Source: Eshraghiella sp045129695
GTDB taxonomy: Bacteria > Bacillota > Clostridia > Lachnospirales > Lachnospiraceae
Direction of reading: 5' to 3'
Length of the DNA: 64,000 nucleotides
Assembly (NCBI GenBank): GCA_045129695.1
Contig: JBGVJZ010000016.1
Span: 19,673-83,672, forward strand
Shown here: positions 8,248 to 17,624 of the stretch, one piece after another
Layout: every line of letters starts with the position of its first letter
Position numbering within the stretch: position 1 is the stretch's first letter
Position numbers and translations under genes: made by a program
Notes under the pieces: generated by a model
What the model was told of the DNA's origin: nothing
Databases searched by the model: none
Seen by the model: the letters and a program-made list of their open reading frames with translations, nothing else

Positions 8248-9546
8248 TTATTTTTTATCTTCTTCCGATGTTTCAACAGTAGCATCGGAAACTTCATCAA
8301 TGTACAGATGTACTTTTATAATTCTATATTTGTCGCATTCTTCAACAACAAGCTTCTGATTCTCAAGAACGACCTCGTCTCCATCCTGAGGGAGCCTGCC
8401 GAGCTGACTTACGATGAATCCACTGATTGAATCATAATCTTCATCTTCATTGAGTTTAGGAAGATTAACAATATCTTCTAAATCGTTAAGTCTTGTTGTT
8501 CCGGAAATCACATATTCATTATCATTAACCTGTATGATTTCATCTTCTTCGTCCTCGTCATATTCGTCGCGAATCTCTCCGACAATTTCTTCAAGAAGAT
8601 CTTCAAGTGTAATCATACCAACGGTTGAACCATATTCATCCACAACAATTGTGAAGTTGTTAGAGGTTTTCTTAAGTTCATCCATAAGCTCAGAAATGTG
8701 CTTAAATTCATAAGTATAGTAAGGTTTTCTTAATATATTACGAACAGAAAAGGTGGACTTGTCCTCGCATAAAAGTAAATCCTTAACATTAATAATACCG
8801 ATGACGTTATCGACACTCTTCTCGTAAACAGGAAGTCTTGTGTATTTGTCCTGACGGAATACTTCAACAATCTCATCAAAGGTGCTGTCAACAGATACGG
8901 AGGTCATATCAATTCTTGGAATCATAACATCCTTAGCCTGTGATTCACCAAAATCGAACACATTGCTAATCATTTCGTGTTCGTCAGTTTCAAGAACTCC
9001 TTCTTCACGGCTTACGTCAACCATTGTTCTTAACTCATCTTCTGTAATGGAAGCTTTATGTTTATTTGGATTGAACCCTATAATTCTTAATACGCCTTTT
9101 GCAATACAATTAATAATGAAAATAACCGGTGTAAGTACAATCATCAGTACCCGGATTGGACCGCTGTATATGAGAGCAATTTTATCTGCATATGTTGTAG
9201 CGAAGGTTTTGGGTGAAATTTCACCGAAAATCAATACTATTAGTGTAAGTAGTCCGGTAGTAATACTGACGGCGGCATTGCCCCACAAGTTAAGAGTAAG
9301 TGTGGTGGCCAAAGAAGATGCGGAAATATTAACAAGGTTATTTCCAATTAATATGGCACTTAGCATTTTAGCCGAATCCGATGTGATGTTGAGAACTCTT
9401 TGGGCACTCTTGCTGCCTGCATCTGCAAGTGAACGCATTTTAATCTGACTTACAGTAACAAAGGATGTTTCAGCCGATGAGAAAAAAGCAGAAAGTGCAA
9501 TTAAAATAATCAGTGCCACCAATTGTGCGACGTCACTGGGGTGCAA
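8248..9546 (-). CDS. CNNM/CorC (hemolysin C-like) membrane protein with CBS pair
   Basis: Integral membrane protein of the DUF21-CBS-CorC_HlyC family, linked to Mg2+/Co2+ transport or resistance. Residues about 5-180 hold the DUF21 membrane domain (ALSAFFSSAETSFVTVS, LIFGEISPKTFATTYADKIA). Then come two CBS domains (about 205-330; DVMIPRIDMTSVSV, GIINVKDLL, STVGMITLEDLLEEIVGEI) and a C-terminal CorC_HlyC domain after an acidic stretch. I place the start at TTG 9546: AAAGGAG sits 9 nt upstream, while the in-frame TTG at 9555 directly abuts it. The next gene on this strand is mscL, 16 bp downstream, so the two may be co-transcribed. Confidence 0.88.
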   Translation of the reverse strand: MHPSDVAQLVALIILIALSAFFSSAETSFVTVSQIKMRSLADAGSKSAQRVLNITSDSAKMLSAILIGNNLVNISASSLATTLTLNLWGNAAVSITTGLLTLIVLIFGEISPKTFATTYADKIALIYSGPIRVLMIVLTPVIFIINCIAKGVLRIIGFNPNKHKASITEDELRTMVDVSREEGVLETDEHEMISNVFDFGESQAKDVMIPRIDMTSVSVDSTFDEIVEVFRQDKYTRLPVYEKSVDNVIGIINVKDLLLCEDKSTFSVRNILRKPYYTYEFKHISELMDELKKTSNNFTIVVDEYGSTVGMITLEDLLEEIVGEIRDEYDEDEEDEIIQVNDNEYVISGTTRLNDLEDIVNLPKLNEDEDYDSISGFIVSQLGRLPQDGDEVVLENQKLVVEECDKYRIIKVHLYIDEVSDATVETSEEDKK

Positions 9547-9640
9547 AAAAATCAACTCCTTTAAAAATTAATATATTAACATATTCTAACATTCATGTTC
9601 AAAATAGTAAAGAAAAACTTGAATTACATAGTGTTTATAC

Positions 9641-9671
9641 TTGACAAAGATAGAGTGAATGGGTGTATTAT
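9641..9671 (+). promoter_or_regulatory. sigma-A promoter of the broken ABC export operon
   Basis: TTGACA (9641-9646), a 19-bp spacer, then TATTAT (9666-9671). The spacer is 2 bp longer than ideal. The predicted start lies upstream of the leader terminator at 9709-9740. Confidence 0.5.
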
Positions 9672-9708
9672 ATAACAAACAGAGGGGTTGCATAAGGAAT
9701 ATATTTTT

Positions 9709-9740
9709 AAACTGCAATGTAATTTCGTTGCAGTTTTTTT
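9709..9740 (+). terminator. leader terminator/attenuator before the ABC permease genes
   Basis: AACTGCAA (9710-9717) pairs with TTGCAGTT (9728-9735), followed by T5. It lies after the promoter and about 30 nt before the first permease start, so it would end most transcripts in the leader unless relieved. Confidence 0.7.
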
Positions 9741-9768
9741 GCAAATGGTTCAATTAAGAGGGAAAATA

Positions 9769-10848
9769 ATGAATATTTTTAGAGAAAAATCAACAGCGTT
9801 TATTTTTGTATTAGGACTTATGGTTTCTAGCTTTATTCTTATAAATGTGGGAAATCTTATTGAAAAAATAAATATGGAAAAACAGGTAGTTGAAAATTAT
9901 AAATATAGCATTATGTGTAATATTCATTACAATGGTATGGTTCAGGATAAAGATGTGGCATATGCATCAGTATTTGATGAAATTATAAATTATACTAAGG
10001 GTAATATTTTTGTAGAGACTTTTGTAAATGTGAATGAAGGTACGAAATATACGGCTAACATATTAATTAAGCAAAATGAAGATTTGAATTTGAAATACAA
10101 GCTATTGGTAAATAATAATTCTCAGAATGAAGTTATTATAGGGGAGAGCCTTGTTGATGACACAACGATATCAGAGGGTGTAAGAACTATTCAGATTGAA
10201 AACTCCTGGTTTCAAGTTGTTGGAATTATGGAAAATCAGATGTCAGCAGGCATTGATAATTCAATATATGTATTGTGGGATAGCTGTAATGATGAAGTTA
10301 AGAATAATCTTTTTGATACAATGAAAGATGAATATACTAACATATTCTTTAAAAGTCAACAAGATATTTCGATGGAATTTAACAATTTTACTGATAAAGT
10401 TTCTGAAGCTGGTTTACGATACGATATTTATAATGCGGAATATGCCGGTAGTGATTATCAAAATTATGTATATCAGGTATATAACAAGTTGTTTCTTGGA
10501 ATAAGCTTTGTGTTCTCTGTGTTTAATTGCTTTGCTGTTTCTTCTCTGTGGATTATTAATCGTAAGAAAGAGTTGGCAATTCGGAAAACTTATGGATATA
10601 GTATTGTACGCATAGCCGGGTTGGTTTTATCAGATATATGGAAACTGTCAATACCTGCCACATTACTTGCAGTTGTGGTGCAGATTATATATGGTGCTGT
10701 AGCAGGTGAACCTCTATTAGGTGGGCATATACTATTAAAGGTTTTGTTTGTAAGTTTTGGAATGATAATAGTGGCAATATTAACTACAATCTGGCATTTG
10801 TATTATATAGGTAAGGTGCCGCCTGTTGCGGTGTTAGCTGAAAATTAA
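9769..10848 (+). CDS. FtsX-type ABC transporter permease (first subunit)
   Basis: Membrane subunit (359 residues from the ATG at 9769) of a MacB/FtsX-type ABC system. A first TM (AFIFVLGLMVSSFILINVG) is followed by a large extracellular region (about 40-235). The three-TM FtsX core is at the C terminus (FVFSVFNCFAVSSLWII with NRKKELAIRKTYGYS, then two more TMs), with the family-like end PPVAVLAEN. I chose 9769 because AGAGGGAAA lies just upstream and an earlier in-frame start would run through the terminator hairpin. The second permease follows 12 bp later. The partner ATPase gene is broken, so export by this operon alone is unlikely. Confidence 0.82.
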   Translation: MNIFREKSTAFIFVLGLMVSSFILINVGNLIEKINMEKQVVENYKYSIMCNIHYNGMVQDKDVAYASVFDEIINYTKGNIFVETFVNVNEGTKYTANILIKQNEDLNLKYKLLVNNNSQNEVIIGESLVDDTTISEGVRTIQIENSWFQVVGIMENQMSAGIDNSIYVLWDSCNDEVKNNLFDTMKDEYTNIFFKSQQDISMEFNNFTDKVSEAGLRYDIYNAEYAGSDYQNYVYQVYNKLFLGISFVFSVFNCFAVSSLWIINRKKELAIRKTYGYSIVRIAGLVLSDIWKLSIPATLLAVVVQIIYGAVAGEPLLGGHILLKVLFVSFGMIIVAILTTIWHLYYIGKVPPVAVLAEN

Positions 10849-10860
10849 AGGGGGAATGTT

Positions 10861-12087
10861 ATGAAAATGTTTAAATTTGCTGTGGATAACTTATTGAATA
10901 ATTTATTTAAATCACTTATTTCGATAATTATGAGTGCATTATCTTTTTTTTTAATAATGTTTAGCATAATGTTACATATAGAACAGATCTATTCCGTTAT
11001 ATCCTGTGATGAAGTTTTGAGTAGAGGAATTGATGGTACAGCAGTAGTATCGCTTGATTATGATTATCCGGCTGAAGTACCTGGCTTTTTTTCGGAGGCG
11101 TATAATCAGAAGGAAATAGAAGCAATAGGAAATGCAAACAGATATTGCGTTGTGGGAGGAATATGGGATGAATTAGCGCAAACACAGAAACAATGCGACC
11201 GATACTATGAAACAGTAGTTAAGGATGGATTAAGTGTAGTGTTAATGAATTCACAAGTGTTAGAGATATGTGAAATGGAAATTGAAGAAGGGATTCCGGT
11301 TACGGAACTGGATTTACCAAACAAAGATATTATGTATGTATATTTGGGTGCGGCGTATGACAATATTGCCATAGGTAGTACATATAATGATGGAACCATT
11401 GTAATTGCAGGCAGAATGAAAGAAGGGCAGCGATGGATAAGGGAAGATTTGCGAAATGGCTTTAATACTGATGATATGGATATTTCCATGAATTGCGATT
11501 ATGAAGTATTTGCAACAGCTGATAATCAGGCATTAACCAGTGGGTTGTTTTTAAGTGCTGCAGAAGGATATACTATAAAAGAGGCAATAAATTCACTTAA
11601 GGAGATTGCGGAGAAACATAACTATACGTTCACGTATGAAATTGTAGCGGATATGTGTGAAACAGAGGTAAAAAATTCTGAGATACTTCTATCGTCTGTA
11701 AAGAGACTTATTTTTATTGTTGTGGTTGCGACCATGCTGATGTTAATAAGCATGCAAATGGTAATCATTATACAGAATTCGAAAGATTATGGAATAATGT
11801 GTGCGATTGGATTTTCAAAAAAAGAGATAGAAATATCGTTTTTAATTCGCCAGGGAACTATTTTTTTAGCAGCATTAATAATGGCAGTTCTTCTTATATT
11901 GTATATTTCTATTAAAAAGTATGAGGGGATTGTAGAGTTGGCTTATCTTTTGAAAAATGTAATAGGAATATATGTTCTGCCTGTAACTATCGCAATTGTA
12001 ATTGTAATGATAGGATTAATTCAAGTTATTACACATTTTGTGTTAAAGAAGATGACGCCATATAAGCTTATTAGAAGTAATGTGTAG
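10861..12087 (+). CDS. FtsX-type ABC transporter permease (second subunit)
   Basis: 408-residue partner of the preceding permease. TM1 (SLISIIMSALSFFLIMFSIM) lies near residues 18-40, with a large extracellular domain from about 45 to 275. Three C-terminal TMs start at LIFIVVVATMLMLISMQMVI, with the cytoplasmic loop SKDYGIMCAIGFSKKEIEIS that is typical of FtsX domains. The protein ends MTPYKLIRSNV, a normal family end, so it appears complete. A GGGGGAATGTT stretch precedes the ATG. Its stop codon lies inside the residual reading frame of the truncated ATPase, which marks the deletion junction. Confidence 0.82.
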   Translation: MKMFKFAVDNLLNNLFKSLISIIMSALSFFLIMFSIMLHIEQIYSVISCDEVLSRGIDGTAVVSLDYDYPAEVPGFFSEAYNQKEIEAIGNANRYCVVGGIWDELAQTQKQCDRYYETVVKDGLSVVLMNSQVLEICEMEIEEGIPVTELDLPNKDIMYVYLGAAYDNIAIGSTYNDGTIVIAGRMKEGQRWIREDLRNGFNTDDMDISMNCDYEVFATADNQALTSGLFLSAAEGYTIKEAINSLKEIAEKHNYTFTYEIVADMCETEVKNSEILLSSVKRLIFIVVVATMLMLISMQMVIIIQNSKDYGIMCAIGFSKKEIEISFLIRQGTIFLAALIMAVLLILYISIKKYEGIVELAYLLKNVIGIYVLPVTIAIVIVMIGLIQVITHFVLKKMTPYKLIRSNV

Positions 12088-12440
12088 AAGAAAATGTCGA
12101 AATGCCTTTAATTGCAAGAGGCATTAAAAATCGTAAAGCTATCGTAATGGAACAGCTTGATAAAATGGGAATTGCAGATCTTTATAAAAAACTTCCATCA
12201 AGGCTCTCGGGCGGACAACAGCAGCGTACTGCTATTGCAAGAGCTCTTGTGGCTGATACTCCGGTATTGTTAGCTGATGAACCGACAGGAGCATTGGATC
12301 AGAAAACAAGTAATGAAATAATAAGCTGTTTTGAGGAAATTAATAAGAATGGAAAAACGATTATACTTATTACACATGATATTAATGTTGCGAATCGTTG
12401 TAGTAGAATTGTACGAATTGAAGATGGAATAATTTGTTAA
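12081..12440 (+). pseudogene. N-terminally truncated ABC transporter ATPase
   Basis: The C-terminal half of a MacB/LolD-type ATPase. The signature LSGGQQQRTAIARALV, Walker B VLLADEPTGALD and the switch region IILITHDINVANRC are intact. The Walker A P-loop and about the first 95 residues are missing. Reading upstream in frame gives VEENVEMPL, the usual sequence before the Q-loop/helical region, and then a stop at 12078-12080 inside the end of the permease gene. A deletion has therefore joined the permease end to the middle of the ATPase. An ATG at 12102 could start a 112-residue fragment, which could not bind ATP normally. Confidence 0.85.
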
Positions 12441-12447
12441 AAAGTAT

Positions 12448-12476
12448 TTGTTTATAGGGTGAATCTAAGTTAAAAT
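12448..12476 (+). promoter_or_regulatory. sigma-A promoter for pth-mfd
   Basis: TTGTTT (12448-12453), a 17-bp spacer and TAAAAT (12471-12476), 31 nt before the pth start. Confidence 0.5.
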
Positions 12477-12507
12477 ATATTTTAAATACAAATAGGAGGC
12501 AACAGAT

Positions 12508-13068
12508 ATGTATTTAATAGCAGGACTTGGTAATCCCGGGGGACAATATGAGAAGACAAGACATAATATAGGATTTCGTGTTATTGATGCACTTGCATCC
12601 GATAACGGTGTTAAGATAGATACCGGTAAGCATAAAGGACTTATTGGTAAAGGTATGATAGGCGGAGAGAAGGTAATTTTCGTCAAACCAATGACCTTTA
12701 TGAATCTAAGTGGAGAATGTATAAGAGCAGTTGCAGATTTTTATAAAATTTCGCCGGAGAACATTATCATTATATTTGATGATATAAGCCTTGATGTGGG
12801 TAAGCTTCGGATTCGCAAGAAGGGTAGTGCCGGAGGACATAACGGAATTAAGAGTATAATTGCACACCTTGGAAGCGAGAATTTCCCGCGTCTTAAATTT
12901 GGCGTGGGCGATAAGCCGGCAGGAATGGATTTAGCAGACCATGTGTTGGGAAGATTCTCCGCAAGTGATGATAAGGCGGCAAGTGATGCGATAGCGAGAG
13001 CATGTAAGGCAGTTGAATGTATGGTTACGGAAGGCTGCGACAGTGCCATGAATAAGTATAACGGGTAG
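12508..13068 (+). CDS. pth: peptidyl-tRNA hydrolase
   Basis: Releases tRNA from prematurely dropped peptidyl-tRNAs in the cytoplasm; essential in most bacteria. The 186 residues show the full signature. These are YLIAGLGNPGGQYEKTRHNI with the catalytic His, KPMTFMNLSGE, the DDISLDVGKLRIRKKGSAGG loop, and HNGIKSII. A TAGGAGG ribosome site lies 9 nt before the ATG. The pth-mfd order, with mfd 6 bp downstream, is widely conserved in Firmicutes. Confidence 0.96.
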   Translation: MYLIAGLGNPGGQYEKTRHNIGFRVIDALASDNGVKIDTGKHKGLIGKGMIGGEKVIFVKPMTFMNLSGECIRAVADFYKISPENIIIIFDDISLDVGKLRIRKKGSAGGHNGIKSIIAHLGSENFPRLKFGVGDKPAGMDLADHVLGRFSASDDKAASDAIARACKAVECMVTEGCDSAMNKYNG

Positions 13069-13074
13069 GTTTGG

Positions 13075-16000
13075 ATGAATATTTGGGAACAGCCGGTTTT
13101 GGAACTGGCATATTATACAGAAATCAGAAATGCAATTAACAGAATTGGGAAAGTGCCTGTGGCTTTTGGCTGTGTTGACCAGCAAAAGCCATCTTTTATC
13201 TATGCAATATGTAAGGATAAGAAGCAGAGACTGATAATAACGCATAATGAGATTAAGGCAAGGGAAATTTACGAGGATTATCGTGGGTTGTCAAGAAATA
13301 CGGTTTTCTACCCTGCCAAGGATTTTATTTTCTATAGTGCGGATATTCATGGAAATCAGATTGTGCGTGAAAGACTTCAGGTAATAGAGAAGCTGATTAA
13401 AGGCGAGGATATTACAGTAGTAACGACTATTGACGGCTGTATGGACAAATTAATGACACCACAGGTCTTTAAGAAATATTCCAGAACTCTTTCAGTCGGC
13501 GATGAGATTGATATTAAAGAGCTTGCAGAATATCTTGTGGATATTGGGTACGAACATGTCGCACAGGTTGAAGAAGGCGGACAGTTTGCTATCAGAGGCG
13601 GAATAATAGATATTTATCCCCTTACGGGAGAGAATCCATGCAGAATTGAGTTGTGGGATACGGAAATTGACTCTATGAGACTTTTTGATGCAGAGAGCCA
13701 GAGGTCCGTAGAGAATATTGAGGAGTTATATATTTTTCCGGCAACGGATTTAATTGTACCGGATGGTCTTGGGGCAGGAATCAAAGCACTTGAAAAAGAG
13801 ACCAAAGAGTATGCCGACAGCCTGACTCAGGCGGGAAGGCTTGTGGAGGCTTCCAAGGTTTTGAAGAATCTTGAAGAGCTTAAGGAAAAGCTTCTGGTGC
13901 TTAAGGATTACAGTGGTTGCGATAACCTTGTAAATTACTTTGCAGGAAATACAGTTTCTTTTATTGATTATTTTGACAGGGATAATTCAGTTATTGTACT
14001 GGATGAGCCGGCACGAATTCGTGAGAAATCAAGGGTGTCAGAAACTGAATTCAGAGAGAGCATGATGCACAGGCTTGAGAAGGGAACAATTCTTCCTTCA
14101 CAGACAGAGATTCTGTACACTTTTCCGGAAATCTGTGCCAAAATCGGAGCACGTCATGCTATGGCGGTAGCGACATTGGATTACAGACTGAGTCTGTTAG
14201 AGGCAGCAGGGCATTTTGATGTGGGAGCCAAAGGAATTGGTGCGTATAATAATTCTTTTGAAACACTGGTGTCTGATATTGGTTCATGGAAGAAGAATAA
14301 GTATCGCATTCTTCTGGTATCAGCGTCTAAGACAAGAGCAGAACGACTTGCCGGGGATTTGAGGGATAACGGGGTAGTTGCCGTATATTCAGATAATCCT
14401 GACAGAGAGCTGGTGGCAGGTGAAGTTATGACTTGCTACGGTAAACTCCGAAAAGGTTTTGAATATACGGATATACGTTTTGTTGTGATTGCAGAGGATG
14501 ATATTTTTGGGGTTGCGAGAAAAAGCAGACCTAAAAAGAAAAATTATTCCGGCAAGGCAATTTCAGGATTTGCAGACCTTAATATTGGTGATTATGTTAT
14601 TCATGAGAATCATGGCTTGGGAATTTATCGTGGTATAGAGAAAATAGAAGTAGACAGAATTGAGAAGGATTATATCAAAATTGAGTATGCAGCAGGCGGT
14701 AATCTGTACATTCTTGCCACACAGCTTGATATGATTCAGAAATATGCTGATTCAGAGGCGAAGAAGCCTAAGTTAAACAAGCTTGGTTCACCTGAATGGC
14801 ATAAGACTAAGACAAGGGTACGTGGTGCGGTAAGAGCTGTTGCTGATGAACTTGTTAAATTATATGCAATAAGACAGCAGAATCAGGGATTTACGTTTAG
14901 TGAGGACAGTCCTTGGCAGAGGGAATTTGAAGAATTATTTCCTTATGAAGAGACCCCGGATCAGTTAGCGGCAATTGAAGATATTAAGAAGGACATGGAG
15001 AGCCGCAAGATTATGGACAGACTTGTGTGCGGTGACGTGGGATTTGGTAAAACTGAAGTTGCCATAAGGGCGGCTTTTAAAGCAATTCAGGATAATAAAC
15101 AGGTTGTGTATCTCGTGCCTACAACAATTCTTGCTAAGCAGCATTACACAACTTTTGACAGAAGAATGAAGGATTTCGGTGTAGAGGTAAGAATGCTGTC
15201 CCGTTTCTGTACGCCGAAAGAAGTGAAGAACACAATAGAAGGTCTTAAAAAAGGTATTGTTGATGTCGTTATAGGAACGCACAGGGCACTTTCCAAGGAT
15301 GTTGTATATAAGGATTTGGGACTGCTTATCATTGATGAGGAGCAGCGTTTTGGTGTAACCCATAAGGAGAAAATTAAGCAGCTTAAAAAAGACGTTGATG
15401 TAATTACACTCACTGCGACTCCTATTCCGAGAACTCTTCATATGAGCCTTATCGGAGTAAGAGATATGAGTGTTCTTGAAGAAGCACCTGTTGACCGTCT
15501 TCCGATTCAGACCTTTGTAACGGAATATGATGAGGAGATGGTCAGAGAAGCAATTAACCGAGAGCTTGCAAGGGGTGGTCAGGTATACTATGTGTATAAC
15601 AGAGTTCAGGGAATTGAAGAAATTGCACTCGGAATTAGTAAGCTTGTACCTGACGCAACAGTTTCTTTTGCACATGGACAGATGAATGAGCGTGAACTAG
15701 AGAGAATAATGATGGATTTTGTCAACGGTGATATTGATGTTCTGGTATCTACAACTATTATTGAAACCGGACTTGACATTCCGAATGTTAATACAATTAT
15801 TATTCATGATTCAGATAAGTTCGGTTTGTCACAGCTGTATCAGCTGAGAGGCCGAGTTGGGCGTTCCGGTCGTGTGGCATATGCTTTTCTTCTGTATCGC
15901 AGGGATAAGCTGCTCAGAGAGGTTGCGGAGAAGAGGTTAAGTGCTATTCGTGAATTTACGGAGCTTGGTTCCGGCTTCAAAATTGCGATGAAAGATTTGG

Positions 16001-16593
16001 AAATACGAGGTGCGGGTAATCTTCTGGGTGAAGAACAGCATGGGCATATGGAAGCGGTCGGATATGATTTATACTGTAAGATGCTTAATGAAGCTGTAGC
16101 GGATATCAAAGGTATCAGTATGGGTGAAGATTTTGAGACCATTGTTGATATTGATGTTGATGCTTTTGTTCCGGCTACCTATATCAGAAGTGAGAACCAG
16201 AAGCTGGATGTATATAAGAGAATTGCAACTATTGCCAATGAAGAGGAATTGTCAGATATGACGGATGAACTTCTGGACCGATTCGGAGAGATTCCAAAGT
16301 CAGCAATGAATCTTATGACAATTGCCCTGCTTAAATCCAGGGCACATGAAGCATATATTTTGGAAATAAAGGGCAATCGTAAGGAGATAAGAATTAAAAT
16401 TTATCCAAAGGCACAGATTAATCCTGCAATGATTCCTGAAATTGTTAAAAAGCATGGCAGCAGCTTCAGATTTACCAATGGGGAGGTTCCTTATTTTACC
16501 TATTATTTTTCTAAAGAGGATATAAAAAATACCGAAACCTATTTAAAATGTATTGAAAAGCTGGTTGAGGAAATTGCGTCACTCAAATTATAA
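13075..16593 (+). CDS. mfd: transcription-repair coupling factor Mfd
   Basis: Large ATP-driven translocase (1172 residues, usual length) that removes stalled RNA polymerase at DNA lesions and recruits UvrA. The UvrB-like N-terminal domains include GGQFAIRGGIIDIYPLTGEN. The RNA-polymerase-interaction domain lies near residues 495-570 (LNIGDYVIHENHGLGIYRGI). The RecG-like motor has Walker A GDVGFGKTEVA, Walker B LLIIDEEQRFGV, TATPIPRTLHMSL and the arginine-finger motif QLRGRVGRS. The TRCF C-terminal domain ends the protein. It starts 6 bp after pth and is followed 16 bp later by the asparaginase. Confidence 0.97.
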   Translation: MNIWEQPVLELAYYTEIRNAINRIGKVPVAFGCVDQQKPSFIYAICKDKKQRLIITHNEIKAREIYEDYRGLSRNTVFYPAKDFIFYSADIHGNQIVRERLQVIEKLIKGEDITVVTTIDGCMDKLMTPQVFKKYSRTLSVGDEIDIKELAEYLVDIGYEHVAQVEEGGQFAIRGGIIDIYPLTGENPCRIELWDTEIDSMRLFDAESQRSVENIEELYIFPATDLIVPDGLGAGIKALEKETKEYADSLTQAGRLVEASKVLKNLEELKEKLLVLKDYSGCDNLVNYFAGNTVSFIDYFDRDNSVIVLDEPARIREKSRVSETEFRESMMHRLEKGTILPSQTEILYTFPEICAKIGARHAMAVATLDYRLSLLEAAGHFDVGAKGIGAYNNSFETLVSDIGSWKKNKYRILLVSASKTRAERLAGDLRDNGVVAVYSDNPDRELVAGEVMTCYGKLRKGFEYTDIRFVVIAEDDIFGVARKSRPKKKNYSGKAISGFADLNIGDYVIHENHGLGIYRGIEKIEVDRIEKDYIKIEYAAGGNLYILATQLDMIQKYADSEAKKPKLNKLGSPEWHKTKTRVRGAVRAVADELVKLYAIRQQNQGFTFSEDSPWQREFEELFPYEETPDQLAAIEDIKKDMESRKIMDRLVCGDVGFGKTEVAIRAAFKAIQDNKQVVYLVPTTILAKQHYTTFDRRMKDFGVEVRMLSRFCTPKEVKNTIEGLKKGIVDVVIGTHRALSKDVVYKDLGLLIIDEEQRFGVTHKEKIKQLKKDVDVITLTATPIPRTLHMSLIGVRDMSVLEEAPVDRLPIQTFVTEYDEEMVREAINRELARGGQVYYVYNRVQGIEEIALGISKLVPDATVSFAHGQMNERELERIMMDFVNGDIDVLVSTTIIETGLDIPNVNTIIIHDSDKFGLSQLYQLRGRVGRSGRVAYAFLLYRRDKLLREVAEKRLSAIREFTELGSGFKIAMKDLEIRGAGNLLGEEQHGHMEAVGYDLYCKMLNEAVADIKGISMGEDFETIVDIDVDAFVPATYIRSENQKLDVYKRIATIANEEELSDMTDELLDRFGEIPKSAMNLMTIALLKSRAHEAYILEIKGNRKEIRIKIYPKAQINPAMIPEIVKKHGSSFRFTNGEVPYFTYYFSKEDIKNTETYLKCIEKLVEEIASLKL

Positions 16594-16609
16594 AAGGATG
16601 GTACAATAT

Positions 16610-17548
16610 ATGAAGATACTTGTTATTTTTACGGGTGGAACTATTGGAAGCACAATAGAGGGAGAATATATTTCTACGGACAGTAATAAGCCTTATGTCA
16701 TCCTTGAAAAATATAATAACAGTTATCCTAATGAGATTGAATGGGATACAATGAATCCTTATACAATTTTAAGTGAAAATGTCACCTCCGGGACTTATAC
16801 ATTGTTATATGAAGCTGTTAAAAAGGGTATTGCCGGAGATTATGAAGGTATTATTATTACACATGGAAGTGATACCCTGCAGTATTCGGCAGCATTTCTG
16901 AGTCTTTCGTTTGGAAGTGACATAATTCCCGTGATGTTGGTTTCAAGTAATTATGTATTGGAGGATGAGCGTGCAAATGGAATGGAGAATTTCAGATGTG
17001 CGGTGGATTTTATAGAAAAGGGATATGGCAGAGGGGTATTTGTGCCATACAGAAATACCGGTGAGTTCTGTAAAATTCACTGTGGGGACTGCCTGATGCC
17101 GCACAATGCTTACAGTGATTATTTGGGAAGTCTTGGGGGAAAATGTTATGGAGTATATACTTATGAGGGTTTTGTTCAAGGTGAGTCAAAGCATTTAGAG
17201 GGAGAGATTCTGACAAAGCCAGATTCTGACATGGAAGCTTCGGGAGTTTATGTAATTTATGCATGCCCGGGAGTTGTATATCCCGATTTGAAAGAGAATA
17301 TAAGAGCGGTTCTGCTACAGGCATATCATGGAGGAACTCTTTGTGTAGAATCGCAAGATCTTAAGGGCTTTATGAAAAGAGCCGGGAACATGAATGTGCC
17401 GGTATATCTCGTTGGAGCCAATCCTGAGACTGCTTATGAGAGCTGTAGAGAATACGAAGACCTCGGAATTAAAATACTTCCTTACGTGTCACCTGTGTAT
17501 GCATATATGCGTTTATGGATGAATAATGGTAAATGGAGTAAAAAATAA
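16610..17548 (+). CDS. L-asparaginase family protein
   Basis: Probable cytoplasmic type-I asparaginase (312 residues), converting asparagine to aspartate and ammonia. The first catalytic threonine motif FTGGTIGST is at residues 6-14 and the second motif ITHGSDTLQYSAAFLS at about 84-99. I chose the ATG at 16610 because AAAGGATGG lies just upstream and the catalytic motif then sits at the usual distance. An upstream in-frame ATG at 16553 falls inside the mfd end. The C-terminal half is more divergent, so another amidohydrolase activity of this superfamily is possible. It is probably co-transcribed with pth-mfd. Confidence 0.82.
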   Translation: MKILVIFTGGTIGSTIEGEYISTDSNKPYVILEKYNNSYPNEIEWDTMNPYTILSENVTSGTYTLLYEAVKKGIAGDYEGIIITHGSDTLQYSAAFLSLSFGSDIIPVMLVSSNYVLEDERANGMENFRCAVDFIEKGYGRGVFVPYRNTGEFCKIHCGDCLMPHNAYSDYLGSLGGKCYGVYTYEGFVQGESKHLEGEILTKPDSDMEASGVYVIYACPGVVYPDLKENIRAVLLQAYHGGTLCVESQDLKGFMKRAGNMNVPVYLVGANPETAYESCREYEDLGIKILPYVSPVYAYMRLWMNNGKWSKK

Positions 17549-17577
17549 TTGCCAAATAAGTATAATATTAATATAAT
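17549..17577 (+). promoter_or_regulatory. sigma-A promoter for the GGDEF-EAL gene
   Basis: TTGCCA (17549-17554), exactly 17 bp, then TATAAT (17572-17577), about 48 nt upstream of the start. Confidence 0.65.
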
Positions 17578-17624
17578 TAGATTTAATACAGCAACATGAT
17601 ACAGTATCAGAATGCGGGGTGCCT

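Noticed and set aside
8882..9448. 188-codon open frame on the plus strand
   Set aside because: Antisense shadow of the CorC-type gene, serine/isoleucine-rich with no recognisable domain.
9688..9768. Earlier in-frame start for the first ABC permease
   Set aside because: The extra 27 codons would run through a perfect terminator hairpin, and ATG 9769 has a proper ribosome site.
14965..15675. 236-codon open frame on the minus strand
   Set aside because: It lies wholly inside mfd, whose helicase motifs are intact in the other strand; the text is low-complexity shadow with no ribosome site.
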